This document shows, piece by piece, positions 1 to 8,070 of a DNA stretch of 64,000 bases (position 1 is the first letter of the stretch; each line of letters begins with the position of its first letter). A program made the translations under genes and the position numbers. The notes beneath the pieces are model-generated. The model did not search any database. It saw only the letters and a program-made list of their open reading frames with translations, and was not told where the DNA came from. The stretch is from contig NZ_PTJS01000001.1 of NCBI RefSeq assembly GCF_002941025.1, positions 3,348,001 through 3,412,000 on the forward strand, written 5' to 3'. The DNA is from Streptomyces sp. QL37 (GTDB lineage Bacteria; Actinomycetota; Actinomycetes; Streptomycetales; Streptomycetaceae).

Positions 1-488
1 CAGTACGTCGCGAACGGCTGGTCCACCGGCTCCACTTCGCGTGGACCGGCGGCCGCGAGAGAGGCGTACGTCGGGGCTCCCACGGTGGAGCCGTCCAGAT
101 GGACGGTGAGCACGTCGTCACCGCCGAGGTCGGGTACGCCCGCGCTCTCCAGGAGCGGCCGGCACCTGCTGGTGCTGATCAGCACGGTGGGCCGCAGTTG
201 CTCCAGGGCGCGCGCCGTGGCCTCGGGGGAAGCGGTGTGGTCGAGACCGACGCAGGGGATGCCCAGACTGGCGCAGGCGGCCATGACGACGACCAGCTGC
301 CAGCTGTTCTCGGCGACGAACGCCGCCCGGGCGGGGCGCCCCGGAGGCAGGACCGCGTGCAGTCCGGCCGTCACGCGGGCCGTCCGGTCCTCGAACTGCT
401 GCCAGGTCAGCCGGTCCGGGCCGTCGACGATCGCTGTGCCGTCGGGGCGCCGGGCGGCGTTCCTGCGAATGTCCGCGAGTTTGAGCAT
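1..488 (-). CDS. AMP-dependent synthetase/ligase, N-terminal part (cut by window edge)
   Basis: Only the first 162 or so residues are visible, starting MLKLADIRRNAARRPDGTAI. This is the usual opening of adenylate-forming enzymes (acyl-CoA synthetase / NRPS A-domain superfamily). A segment rich in Ala, Val and Gly follows, with AAFVAENSWQLVVVMAACAS around residues 55-75, matching the first Rossmann-like subdomain. The P-loop and the A3-A10 signature motifs lie beyond the window, so substrate and product class cannot be predicted. The start lies 4 bp downstream of the stop of the decarboxylase-like gene at 493-2028, so the two are almost certainly co-transcribed. It may activate a carboxylic acid for the same pathway. 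The family call is good; the function is open. Confidence 0.75.
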   Translation of the reverse strand, partial: MLKLADIRRNAARRPDGTAIVDGPDRLTWQQFEDRTARVTAGLHAVLPPGRPARAAFVAENSWQLVVVMAACASLGIPCVGLDHTASPEATARALEQLRPTVLISTSRCRPLLESAGVPDLGGDDVLTVHLDGSTVGAPTYASLAAAGPREVEPVDQPFATY

Positions 489-492
489 CTGT

Positions 493-2028
493 TCACTCCG
501 TATCCGCTGTGGCCGCCGTGTCCGCCGTTCCGCCGAGGGGGGCGACCGCCGCTGTGCGTCCCTGGCGCAACGTGTAGATCTCGACCCCGCTGGTGCGCAG
601 CGCGTCGAGCTCGCCGCGGGTCCGGTCCGAGAGCCTCTCGCCGGGCACGGTGATCGGGATGCCCGGCGGGTACGCGATGATGAAGTGCTCGGCGACATCT
701 CCCGCCAGGGCCTCGGAAGCGGCCCGGTAGGTGCGCTGGACGGTGCGCAGGGCGTCCAGCAGCCGCAGCAGTATTCCCTCGTCGACGCCGATGTGGACGT
801 GGAAGACGACGGCGTCGCCGCTCTCCCGCGCGACGTACAGGGCGTACTCGTCGAAGAGGATGCGGCGGAACTCCGCCGCGGTGATGCCCAGCGCGCCTAT
901 GTCCACCAGGACGCGGGTGGGGTCGTCGTGGACCAGCAGGCCCGGTTCGCCCAGGTGTCCCTCGGGTCCGAGCGTGCGGTAGGCGGAGAGCCGGGGGTCC
1001 GTCCGGATCTCGGTGCGCAGGGTCCTGGCCAGGTTCAGCGAGCGTTCCAGCAGCGCCTCGCCCTCCGCCTCGGCCTGCAGCCTGGCCAGGTCGAGGCTGG
1101 CCAGCACGGGCCAGCTCGGCGAGGTGGTGTGGAACTGGAACAGCGCCTGGGCGATCCGCTCCTGCATCTCGCCGTCGCCCATCAGATGCAGGTACGAGCC
1201 CTGCCGCAGCGCCGACATGGACTTGTGCGCGGAGTGGGTGACCGCGACCGTCATCGGCAGCCCGGGATCGGACTCGCGCAGTCGCCTCACCGCCTCCAGG
1301 GCGGTCAGCGGCTGGAGCCGCGGGTGGTAGCGGTGGACGGCGCCCCAGGCCTCGTCGACCAGGACGGACACGGCGGGGTGCAGTTCGGCCAGGGCGGCGA
1401 GCAGCGCCGGCATGTCGTAGCGGACACCGTCGTAGGAGACGGCGGACAGCACGACCGTGTCGTACGGCACGCCTTCGGCGACGGCGAGGGCGAACATGTC
1501 GAGCAGTTGCCGCAGATCGGCGAAGGTCCGCGGGCAGTCGGCGCAGCAGCGGCGCATCGGCGCGTACTCCGTGGTGGCGTTCATGTCGCCGAGCGCGAAG
1601 TGCACGGACTGGTGGCAGCTGCGGTCCGCGAGCACCCGGCCGCCGGGCGGGACCAGGGCGCCCAGCGCGACCCGGTTGGCGGTGCTCGTCCCCGCGGACA
1701 GGAAGACGGTGGAGTCGGCGCCGAAGCTCGCCGCCGCGAGCTGCTGCGCGACGCGCAGCGGTCCGCGCGGACGGAAGAACGAGTCGAGCATCGTGCCGCT
1801 GTACGACACCTCCGATGCGAGTTGCGCCTGCCCGAACAGCGCTTCGTAGACATCACGGATCTTCGAGTTCCTGATGGAACCACCGTGCGACAGGGGAAGG
1901 GCGTGGAACGAGGCGATGTCCCGGCGGGCGACGGAGAGCAGCGCCTCGGCGAGCGGTGCACCGCTCGCCGAGGCGGGCAGGGCCCCGGGCCCCGGACGTA
2001 CAGCGGTACCGCTGCCGGCTTCTGGCAT
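493..2028 (-). CDS. Orn/Lys/Arg decarboxylase-family PLP enzyme (fold type I)
   Basis: A 511-residue protein. The core reads as an Orn/Lys/Arg decarboxylase major domain (aspartate aminotransferase fold): FLSAGTSTANRVALGALVPP for cofactor phosphate binding, LVDEAWGAVHRYHP for the conserved Asp, and THSAHKSMSALRQGSYLHL with the likely Schiff-base Lys at about residue 269. The C-terminal domain includes HFIIAYPPGIPITVPGE, typical of this family. The ATG at 2028 is preferred over longer readings because TGGAG lies 9 bases upstream and the protein homology begins after it. It lacks the N-terminal wing domain of inducible enterobacterial enzymes, as in the shorter Gram-positive forms. Co-directional with the AMP-ligase at 1-488. 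It may supply a diamine or act on an unusual amino acid; the substrate cannot be read from sequence. Confidence 0.8.
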   Translation of the reverse strand: MPEAGSGTAVRPGPGALPASASGAPLAEALLSVARRDIASFHALPLSHGGSIRNSKIRDVYEALFGQAQLASEVSYSGTMLDSFFRPRGPLRVAQQLAAASFGADSTVFLSAGTSTANRVALGALVPPGGRVLADRSCHQSVHFALGDMNATTEYAPMRRCCADCPRTFADLRQLLDMFALAVAEGVPYDTVVLSAVSYDGVRYDMPALLAALAELHPAVSVLVDEAWGAVHRYHPRLQPLTALEAVRRLRESDPGLPMTVAVTHSAHKSMSALRQGSYLHLMGDGEMQERIAQALFQFHTTSPSWPVLASLDLARLQAEAEGEALLERSLNLARTLRTEIRTDPRLSAYRTLGPEGHLGEPGLLVHDDPTRVLVDIGALGITAAEFRRILFDEYALYVARESGDAVVFHVHIGVDEGILLRLLDALRTVQRTYRAASEALAGDVAEHFIIAYPPGIPITVPGERLSDRTRGELDALRTSGVEIYTLRQGRTAAVAPLGGTADTAATADTE

Positions 2029-2336
2029 GGCAGTGCTCCAGGAGGTGAGGGAACACCCGCGAGGGTGCCGTGGACCCACTCTGCGTACCCGGGCACGGGT
2101 ACGACAGGGCCGCCGCCCGGCCCCGTCAGTTGCGGGTGACTTCGTCAGGTGTTCCGTCACTTGCTCCGTCACCTCGGCAGCGGGAGTGGTGGTCCCGCCA
2201 CACCCCGCCGGACCGCACACCGGGGGTCCGGGGCCGCGGAAAGCCGGGGCGGTGGTGGTCCGCCCACCATCACCGGGAGCGATCTGGTGCCCGGCGCACC
2301 TCGTCCACCACCCCCCGCGGGGGCCACCGTTGACGT
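2029..2336. promoter_or_regulatory. Divergent intergenic region with heptamer array
   Basis: This 308-bp region separates the minus-strand decarboxylase gene from the plus-strand IS701-like gene and must hold both promoters. It carries three tandem heptamers, TTCGTCA (2141-2147), TCCGTCA (2153-2159) and TCCGTCA (2165-2171), at an exact 12-bp period. The same heptamer recurs in the divergent region at 6806-6850, which suggests a shared operator. No convincing -10/-35 pair was found by eye. Confidence 0.35.
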
Positions 2337-3707
2337 ATGAGTGGAGACCTGGAACAGACCAAGGATGTGTTCGCCGGATTCCCGGACGGCGCCGAGCCGT
2401 CCGATGTGGTCTCCGAACTCGCCGCCGCGGTGTTCTCCGCCTCGCTGCGGAGGAGGGACCAGCGCGCGAAGGGGGAGCAGTACCTGCGCGGGCTGCTGAC
2501 CGTGGGCGGACGCAAGACCATGCGGAACATCGCCTCGCTCGTGGGCGGTTCGGCCGCCGAGCAGAGCCTCCAGCACTTCATCTCCAGCTCCACCTGGGAC
2601 TGGGCGCCGGTCCGGGAGGCGCTGGCAGGCTATGTGCAGCGGACCGTGCCGCCCCAGGCGTGGGTGCTGCAGCAGATGTCCATCCCCAAGGCGGGTGACC
2701 AGTCGGTGGGGGTGACCGCGGGGCCGGCGGCGAGCGGGGAGGCGCCCGGCCAGCGGGCCTACGGCCTGTGGTTCGCCTCGGAGGAGATGAGCGTCCCCGT
2801 CAACTGGCGGCTGCACCTGCCGGAGTGCTGGTTGCAGGACGGCTCGCGGCGGCGGCGCGCGGACATTCCGCCGGAGACCGTCGCGGAGTCGCCGGACGAG
2901 TGCGCGGTCGCGACGGTTCTGGAGACGATGAACCGCTGGCCGGTGCCGCGCAGGCCACTGGTACTGAACGCCTGCGGACACGACCTCCCCATGCTGATGC
3001 GGGAGTTCGGCGACTCCGGTGTCCCCGTGCTGGCCAGGATCGGGCCGTCGAGCCGGCTGGCCGTGGCCGATCCGGCACTCCCCGGCTACGGTGCCGGCGC
3101 GGTGTCCGCCCAGCAGATCGTCGAGGCGGTCAAGGGCCTGCGCCACGCGGTGCGCCGGGACGGGACAGGCGCGCTGGTCGTCGCCGTGCCGGTGGCGTTC
3201 GCGCAGCGGGCGCCGTTCGCCCGGACCGTCGTGCCGGGGCGGGGGCAGCGCAGCCTGCTGCTGCTCGGGGTGTGGAACGATCCGCTGCGGCCGGCCGGGG
3301 AGCTGCTGCTCACCGACATGACGCAGGCCCCCGTGCCCGCGCTCCTGCGGATGGGCAGGCTCGCCCGCCGCGTCTCGCGGGACTTCACCGAGGTCGGGGA
3401 GCGGGTCGGGCTGCGGGACTTCGAGGGCCGGTCCTTCCGCGGCTGGCACCGGCACATCACCCTGGCCTCGGTCGCCCACGCGGCGGCGCTGCTGGGCGGA
3501 ACGGGCTGGGGCGAGAACACGCCGCGGGCGCCCTTCCCGGTCGCCGCGCACCCCCCGGTCACGATGGTCCACCAGGCCCGGTCGTGGGACCGTCCGCACT
3601 CCTCGGGGCCCTCGCTGGTGTCCTCCGTCTCCCCCGTGCCGGGGCAGGTCCGCACGGCCCGGCCGGACCGCGTGCCCAGTTCCTACGTCGCGGGCGCCTC
3701 GGCGTGA
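2337..3707 (+). CDS. IS701-family transposase-like protein lacking the DDE triad (probably domesticated)
   Basis: A 456-residue protein with the overall layout of IS701-type DDE transposases: an N-terminal domain with YLRGLLTVGGRKTMRNIASL, a middle with IPKAGDQSVGV, and a C-terminal GWHRHITLA block. The catalytic positions look replaced. The usual Asp-Asp-Thr before the Pro-Lys-x-Gly motif is Gln-Gln-Met-Ser, the second Asp block reads LVLNACGHDLPML, and the Glu before the GLxxxExRSxxGW block is missing by my alignment. No terminal inverted repeats or target duplications were seen flanking it. An intact reading frame with a lost active site argues for a retained DNA-binding or regulatory role. 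It stands alone on the plus strand, with its 3' end overlapping the convergent PucR-type gene by 25 bp. The weak point is the alignment from memory. Confidence 0.65.
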   Translation: MSGDLEQTKDVFAGFPDGAEPSDVVSELAAAVFSASLRRRDQRAKGEQYLRGLLTVGGRKTMRNIASLVGGSAAEQSLQHFISSSTWDWAPVREALAGYVQRTVPPQAWVLQQMSIPKAGDQSVGVTAGPAASGEAPGQRAYGLWFASEEMSVPVNWRLHLPECWLQDGSRRRRADIPPETVAESPDECAVATVLETMNRWPVPRRPLVLNACGHDLPMLMREFGDSGVPVLARIGPSSRLAVADPALPGYGAGAVSAQQIVEAVKGLRHAVRRDGTGALVVAVPVAFAQRAPFARTVVPGRGQRSLLLLGVWNDPLRPAGELLLTDMTQAPVPALLRMGRLARRVSRDFTEVGERVGLRDFEGRSFRGWHRHITLASVAHAAALLGGTGWGENTPRAPFPVAAHPPVTMVHQARSWDRPHSSGPSLVSSVSPVPGQVRTARPDRVPSSYVAGASA

Positions 3708-5632
3708 GGCGGCACGGCGCTGCCCTTGCGGAGCGTGTGCCGGGCGCGGTGCAGCCGTAGGGCGAGCTGGACCTCCAGGGCGCGCACGGGCTCCTGCCAG
3801 CCCGCGCCCAGGAGATCGGTGATGCGCTCCAGCCGCCGCGAGACGGTGTTGGGGTGGACGTGCAGACTCTCGGCCGCGCGGGTGGGGCTGCTCCCGGCGG
3901 CGAAGTAGGCCTCGAGGGTGCGCACCAGCTCGGTGCACTGCTGGGTGTCGTAGTCCAGCACGGGCCCGATGGTGAACGCGATGAAGGCGACGGTGTCCGG
4001 TTGCTCGGACAGGAGCATGCCGAGAAAACCCAGCTCACGCGGTGACGCGGTGGCCCCGTCACCCCCCAGCGCGGTCAGGGCGTCCAGGCAGCGCCGCGCC
4101 TCCTGGTACGTCTGGACGATCGTCACGGCACTGGTGATCGGCCCGGCCGCACCCGCCGTCACCGGATGGCCGAGAACCGAGGACAGCTCGCCCGACACCG
4201 CGCGCGCCGCCGCCCCGGGGTCGGTGCCCGGCAGCAGCAGGACGATGCAGCCGCCGTCCGTGGTCTTCAGACCCGAGAGCCGGTAGGCGTACGAGGACGC
4301 CCACACGACGGCCTTGCCCTGCGCCCCGCCCTCCGGGCGTGCCACCACGGCGACATGTGGCTCCGTGAGGTCGACGGCGAGTCTCCGGGCCCGCTCGGCG
4401 AGCTGTTCCGGCGTGTAGCGCGAGGAGCTGAGCAGCTCGTGGAAGAGCTGGTCGCGCATGTGCCCTTCGGCGGCCGCCGCGCTGCGCTGCACCTGCAGCT
4501 GTACGGCGGTGGCCTGGGCGACGATCCTCAGCAGCTGGGCGGTGATGTCGGTGGCCGCCTCCCGTGGCTGGAAGACGAGGGTGGCGAGGATCTCGTCCCC
4601 CGCGGCCGCGGGGCAGCACCAGAGGCCCTCGGCCGACCGGATCGGGGCCCGCTCGGTGTGCGCGTCGAGGACCGTCCTGAGCAGCTCGTCCTCGTCGAGG
4701 GCGGTGACCACGCCGGTGGCCGCCAGATCGCGGCCGGCCACGTCGCGTACGAGCAGGGTGCCGTCGAGCGCCCCGGCCGCGGCGGTGGTGAGCTCGTGCA
4801 GGTCACGGCCGCGCAGCACGAGGTCGATCAAGCGGCTCTGCGTCTCGCGGAGGTGCCGGGCCGCGGAGAAGAAGTCCATGGCGCGGGAGGAGTCGAGCTC
4901 CAGCTCGGATATCTCGTCCCTGGCCTGGGCGAGCAGCCGGGCCTTCTTGATCGCGACGGAGACCAGGTCGCCCAGCGAGGACATCTGGGTGATCTCGTCG
5001 GGCGCGAAGTGGCGCACCTTCCGGTCGGCGACGTACAGCGCCCCGAAGACGTGGTCACCGTCGTGCAGCGGCACCGACATCAGGGCCCGCAGCCCCTCGG
5101 CACGCACCACGTCGTCGATCGCCCCGGAGTGCGGGAGGCCGTCGTCGTCCAGGTAGTCGGGTGACCAGAAGGGGGTGGACTGCGACCTGGACCGGTTGCC
5201 GGGACCGCCGGTCCCCGGGATCCGGAAGCCCACGGTGATCGCGGACGCGTGCCCGTCGGCGGCCCGGACGTACGAACAGTCCTCGGCCGGATCGTGGAAG
5301 CTGATCCACGACATGTCGAGGTTGAGCAGCAGCCGGGCACGGCGGGTGATGACCTTGAGCAGCACGTCCAGCTCGTAGGGCAGGGTCAGTTCCCTCGCGG
5401 TGTCGACCAGGGCGGCGAGCCCGGCCTCGCGCTGGTGCCGGCGCGCGAAAAGACTGTGGATGTCCAGGGCGAGGCCCCTCGCCCGTTCGAGCAGCGCGGC
5501 CGATCCGGTGTCCGCGGGGTCGGGCAGCGCGGTGCGGATCACTTCCTCGAAGCGCTCCGGGGGTGCTTCCGTCGCCAGTAACTCGAACAGCCTGAACAGA
5601 GCCTCACGTACTGAATGGTCCTCGCTCGGCAA
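3683..5632 (-). CDS. GAF-domain PucR/CdaR-type transcriptional regulator
   Basis: About 649 residues. Residues 50-230 form a GAF sensor domain (VLLKVITRRARLLLNLDMSW ... LRALMSVPLHDGDHVFGALY). A middle region resembles the PucR-family linker. The last 60 residues contain the PucR helix-turn-helix, PTRAAESLHVHPNTVSRRL, followed by ITDLLG and LEVQLALRLHRA. I prefer the TTG at 5632, which has GGGAGGG about 8 bases upstream, over the in-frame ATG at 5689, whose purine run sits only 2 bases away; the longer form cannot be excluded. The gene lies between the IS701-like gene and the carrier-protein operon and is the only classical DNA-binding regulator of the island. It is therefore the best candidate for controlling it, with a small-molecule ligand in the GAF domain. 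Confidence 0.8.
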   Translation of the reverse strand: MPSEDHSVREALFRLFELLATEAPPERFEEVIRTALPDPADTGSAALLERARGLALDIHSLFARRHQREAGLAALVDTARELTLPYELDVLLKVITRRARLLLNLDMSWISFHDPAEDCSYVRAADGHASAITVGFRIPGTGGPGNRSRSQSTPFWSPDYLDDDGLPHSGAIDDVVRAEGLRALMSVPLHDGDHVFGALYVADRKVRHFAPDEITQMSSLGDLVSVAIKKARLLAQARDEISELELDSSRAMDFFSAARHLRETQSRLIDLVLRGRDLHELTTAAAGALDGTLLVRDVAGRDLAATGVVTALDEDELLRTVLDAHTERAPIRSAEGLWCCPAAAGDEILATLVFQPREAATDITAQLLRIVAQATAVQLQVQRSAAAAEGHMRDQLFHELLSSSRYTPEQLAERARRLAVDLTEPHVAVVARPEGGAQGKAVVWASSYAYRLSGLKTTDGGCIVLLLPGTDPGAAARAVSGELSSVLGHPVTAGAAGPITSAVTIVQTYQEARRCLDALTALGGDGATASPRELGFLGMLLSEQPDTVAFIAFTIGPVLDYDTQQCTELVRTLEAYFAAGSSPTRAAESLHVHPNTVSRRLERITDLLGAGWQEPVRALEVQLALRLHRARHTLRKGSAVPPHAEAPAT

Positions 5633-5825
5633 TGGTCGTCCCTCCCCCAGGGCCGCCCCAGGGTCTCCGGGACGCAGGACCGCGCACATCCTTCCGTGAA
5701 CCTAAAACCTGCGAGCTGGATCGGTCAACCACCCCAGGGTGGAAGTCAAGCCCCTGGTCAGAGCGGGTCGAAGGCTCCCCTCACGTGACACGATCCGCGA
5801 CCCGGTCCGAGGCACAAGTCCGGTG

Positions 5826-6752
5826 CTACGCGCGATCGTTGCGGTGCGGCCGGGCATCGCCCTCCTGACTCGTGCCGCCGGGCGCCCGGAACACCTCCGT
5901 CATGTCGATGCCGACCTCGCAGAGGGCCGCGAGGGCGGCCCGCCCCGCCCCGTCGGCCTTCAGCAGCGTGTCCCCGCTCGGCACCCCGTGGGAGACGGCC
6001 TGTTCCAGCACTTCCACGGACACCGCCTGCGCGGTCCGCCAGCCCACCAGCGCGGTCAGCCGGTGCGGCAGGGGCGCCGTCCACACGAGGCGGGGCGGCC
6101 GCGCACCGGCGGCGCGGAGCACCCGCCACCACTCGTCGCCCAGCCGCTCCTCACGGGTCCGGAACGCCAGCCTGGCGACCGCCAGGGCGGCTGTGCCCCG
6201 ATGCCGCAGGGCCTCCGGCGACGCGAGGCGGGCCAGCCGGGCGTCGACCTCCGCGTCGATCTCCCCGACCGGCACCGAGATGACGGCGGCCAGTCTGCGC
6301 AGGCTCAGCCCCGCGGCGAGCGCCAGCTCCAGTCCGCTGAAGTACGCGTCCATGGCCTCGACACAGCCGTCCAGCGACCGGACGGGCGAGACGTCCACGC
6401 CGAGCCCGGCGGCGACCGTCGCGGTGACCGTCCGGAGGCCGGGGCCGTCGGGCGCGATACGCACCAGCAGGTTGGGCCTGTCCACCGCGCGGCTCGTGTC
6501 GCGGTCCACGGCAGCGGAGACCAGGCCCGCGTCGCCGTCCGCCGCCTCGTACACCCACAGGAGCGCGTCGCAGGCGTCGCGTACGGCGTCGGCGGTCCCC
6601 GAGGCGGAGAGAAGACCGCTGAAGTTCCCGTCCGCGGCGAACCTGCGCAGCCGGGCCGGTGCGAGGGGCGCCGACGCGTCTTCCGCCAGCCAGCCGGCCA
6701 CGCCTTCGGCGGCCAGTTGCCGCAACAGCGCGGCTGCCAATGGGCTGATCAT
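5826..6752 (-). CDS. Transaldolase-like protein without catalytic lysine (probable pseudoenzyme)
   Basis: A 308-residue protein starting MISPLAAALLRQLAAEGVAG, like the beginning of actinobacterial transaldolases. Recognisable blocks are ALLWVYEAADGDAGLVSAAV, DRPNLLVRIAPDGPGLRTV, VEAMDAYFSGLE and SVPVGEIDAEVDARL. In active transaldolases the strand corresponding to NLLVRIAPDG carries the Schiff-base Lys (IKIPAT or IKLAST). Here that position is Arg, about residue 98. The GVTSNPTIF-like and TLIFS-like segments are also degraded. The ATG at 6752 fits the family start better than the GTG at 6803. It is divergent from the carrier-protein operon. The class I aldol reaction should be impossible. It may be a relic, a regulator or a binding partner of the neighbouring transketolase; none of these is shown. 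Confidence 0.7.
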   Translation of the reverse strand: MISPLAAALLRQLAAEGVAGWLAEDASAPLAPARLRRFAADGNFSGLLSASGTADAVRDACDALLWVYEAADGDAGLVSAAVDRDTSRAVDRPNLLVRIAPDGPGLRTVTATVAAGLGVDVSPVRSLDGCVEAMDAYFSGLELALAAGLSLRRLAAVISVPVGEIDAEVDARLARLASPEALRHRGTAALAVARLAFRTREERLGDEWWRVLRAAGARPPRLVWTAPLPHRLTALVGWRTAQAVSVEVLEQAVSHGVPSGDTLLKADGAGRAALAALCEVGIDMTEVFRAPGGTSQEGDARPHRNDRA

Positions 6753-6983
6753 GGGAGCCGAGATTAGAGGAGCCCGCGCACCGCGCGACAGGATCGCCCT
6801 CACTCTCCGTCAAGTCTCCGCTCTTCCGTCAGGTCCGCCGTTCTCCGTCATTCCCGGGGCGCACAGGTGACTTATTCCGGGGCAGTTGACGGAATTCCGC
6901 CTCGCCCTTTGCCGCCCCCGCCGCCGGGACGGGATGTTCGTTGCGGTCACCGGCCCGGTGCCCGACGAGACGAGAGGACCGCG
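6753..6983. promoter_or_regulatory. Divergent region upstream of carrier-protein operon with three TCCGTCA heptamers
   Basis: The 231-bp region between the transaldolase-like gene and the operon holds three TCCGTCA heptamers at 6806-6812, 6825-6831 and 6844-6850, an exact 19-bp period. This is the same heptamer as in the 2141-2171 array. TTGACG at 6886-6891 could be a -35 box, but no good -10 follows. The operon's first ribosome binding site is GAGAGG just upstream of 6984. Confidence 0.35.
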
Positions 6984-7172
6984 ATGCCTGCAACCATTTC
7001 CGTACCGCAGTGTCTGGTGTGCGACACGGACTTCGACATCCAGGACGACTGGGAGCGGGGCGAGATAACCGAGTGCGGTGCCTGCGGGCAGGAGCACGAG
7101 ATCGTCGAGAAGGACGACGCCGTCGTACGCGTCGCCCTGGCCCCCGAGGTCGAAGAGGACTGGGGCGAGTGA
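6984..7172 (+). CDS. Amino-group carrier protein (LysW-like AmCP)
   Basis: A 62-residue acidic protein. Two CxxC pairs (C10/C13 and C31/C34) form the zinc knuckle of LysW proteins. The C-terminus is EEDWGE, the invariant tail whose terminal Glu gamma-carboxylate takes up the amino group of the substrate by an isopeptide bond. In thermophiles LysW carries alpha-aminoadipate or glutamate for lysine or arginine synthesis. Streptomyces makes lysine by the diaminopimelate route, and stand-alone LysW homologues in this genus serve secondary metabolism (the vazabitide A paradigm, where glutamate is loaded). It is the first gene of the operon, with a GAGAGG site 7 bases before the ATG, and its stop overlaps the GTG of the ligase gene (GTGA). 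The identification is secure from size, zinc site and tail. Confidence 0.93.
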   Translation: MPATISVPQCLVCDTDFDIQDDWERGEITECGACGQEHEIVEKDDAVVRVALAPEVEEDWGE

Positions 7173-8050
7173 CCGACGCCCCCGAGGTACTGCTCTCGGT
7201 CACCATGCTGCGGCCGGACGAGAAGCTCCTCCTCCACGCACTGCGCGAAGAGGGACTGAACGTCCGGCCGCTGCTGGCGGAGGACCTCGCCGAGGTGGTG
7301 TCGGGGGTGACGCCCCCGCCCGCCTTCGCGGTGATCCGCAACCTGTCCCACCGCGAGGCGGTCGGGGTCGCCCGACGACTCGAATTCACCGGCGTGACGG
7401 CCCTCAACCGTGCCACCACCATCGAGACCTGCAACGACAAGGGCCTGCAGGCCCTGCTGTTCGCCCGGCACGGCATTCCGCACCCGTTGTCCCGTCACGC
7501 CTTCAGCTACGACCAGGTGCGCGAGACCGTCGCGGAACTCGGAACGCCGGCCGTCGTCAAGCCCGTCAGCGGTTCCTGGGGGCGCGGTGTCACCAAGGTG
7601 ACCGGCACCGACTCGCTCGAAGCGTGGGTGGGCGGCCGTGAATCGGCGGACGCCGCCGGCAAGCTGTTCCCCGTCCTGGTGCAGCGTTACGTCGACAAGC
7701 CCGGCCACGACCTCCGGGTCGTGGTGGTGGGGCGCACCCCCGTGGTCGCCATCCAGCGGGTCTCGGACAACTGGCGCACCAACACGCACCTGGGCGCCCG
7801 GATCGAACGCCTGGACATCACCGGCCCGATCGAGAAGCTCTGTGCGCAGGTCGTCGACGCACTGGGCGAGGGCTTCTACGGAATCGATCTCATCGAGGAC
7901 CTCTCCACCGGCGAGCTCCTGGTCCTGGAAGTGAACGCGAATCCCGACTTCGCCCGTTCCTCCGCCGTACACGGCGTGAACGTGGCAGGCCATCTGGCCG
8001 CGTACATCGCGGAGCTGTGCAGCGACACCACGCTTCCCGCGGCCGCGTGA
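7169..8050 (+). CDS. LysX-type ATP-grasp ligase loading the amino-group carrier protein
   Basis: A 293-residue RimK-like ATP-grasp protein. It opens LLSVTMLRPDEKLLLHALRE, has the ATP-binding strand TPAVVKPVSGSWGRGVTKV, and ends with the metal-binding block LLVLEVNANPDFARSSAVHG. LysX/ArgX enzymes join the alpha-amino group of their substrate to the terminal Glu of LysW using ATP. Here the expected substrate is glutamate, because a C5 unit plus the C2 unit from the downstream transketolase gives a C7 product. The GTG start at 7169 overlaps the stop of the carrier gene by 4 bases, implying coupled translation of enzyme and partner. The length matches LysX (about 280 residues). Substrate choice is inferred from the pathway, not from a specificity motif. 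Confidence 0.9.
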   Translation: MTDAPEVLLSVTMLRPDEKLLLHALREEGLNVRPLLAEDLAEVVSGVTPPPAFAVIRNLSHREAVGVARRLEFTGVTALNRATTIETCNDKGLQALLFARHGIPHPLSRHAFSYDQVRETVAELGTPAVVKPVSGSWGRGVTKVTGTDSLEAWVGGRESADAAGKLFPVLVQRYVDKPGHDLRVVVVGRTPVVAIQRVSDNWRTNTHLGARIERLDITGPIEKLCAQVVDALGEGFYGIDLIEDLSTGELLVLEVNANPDFARSSAVHGVNVAGHLAAYIAELCSDTTLPAAA

Positions 8051-8070
8051 CACGAAGGAAGACAGATCTC

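Noticed and set aside
2337..3707. Active insertion sequence
   Set aside because: Catalytic residues seem lost and no terminal inverted repeats or target duplication were found on either side.
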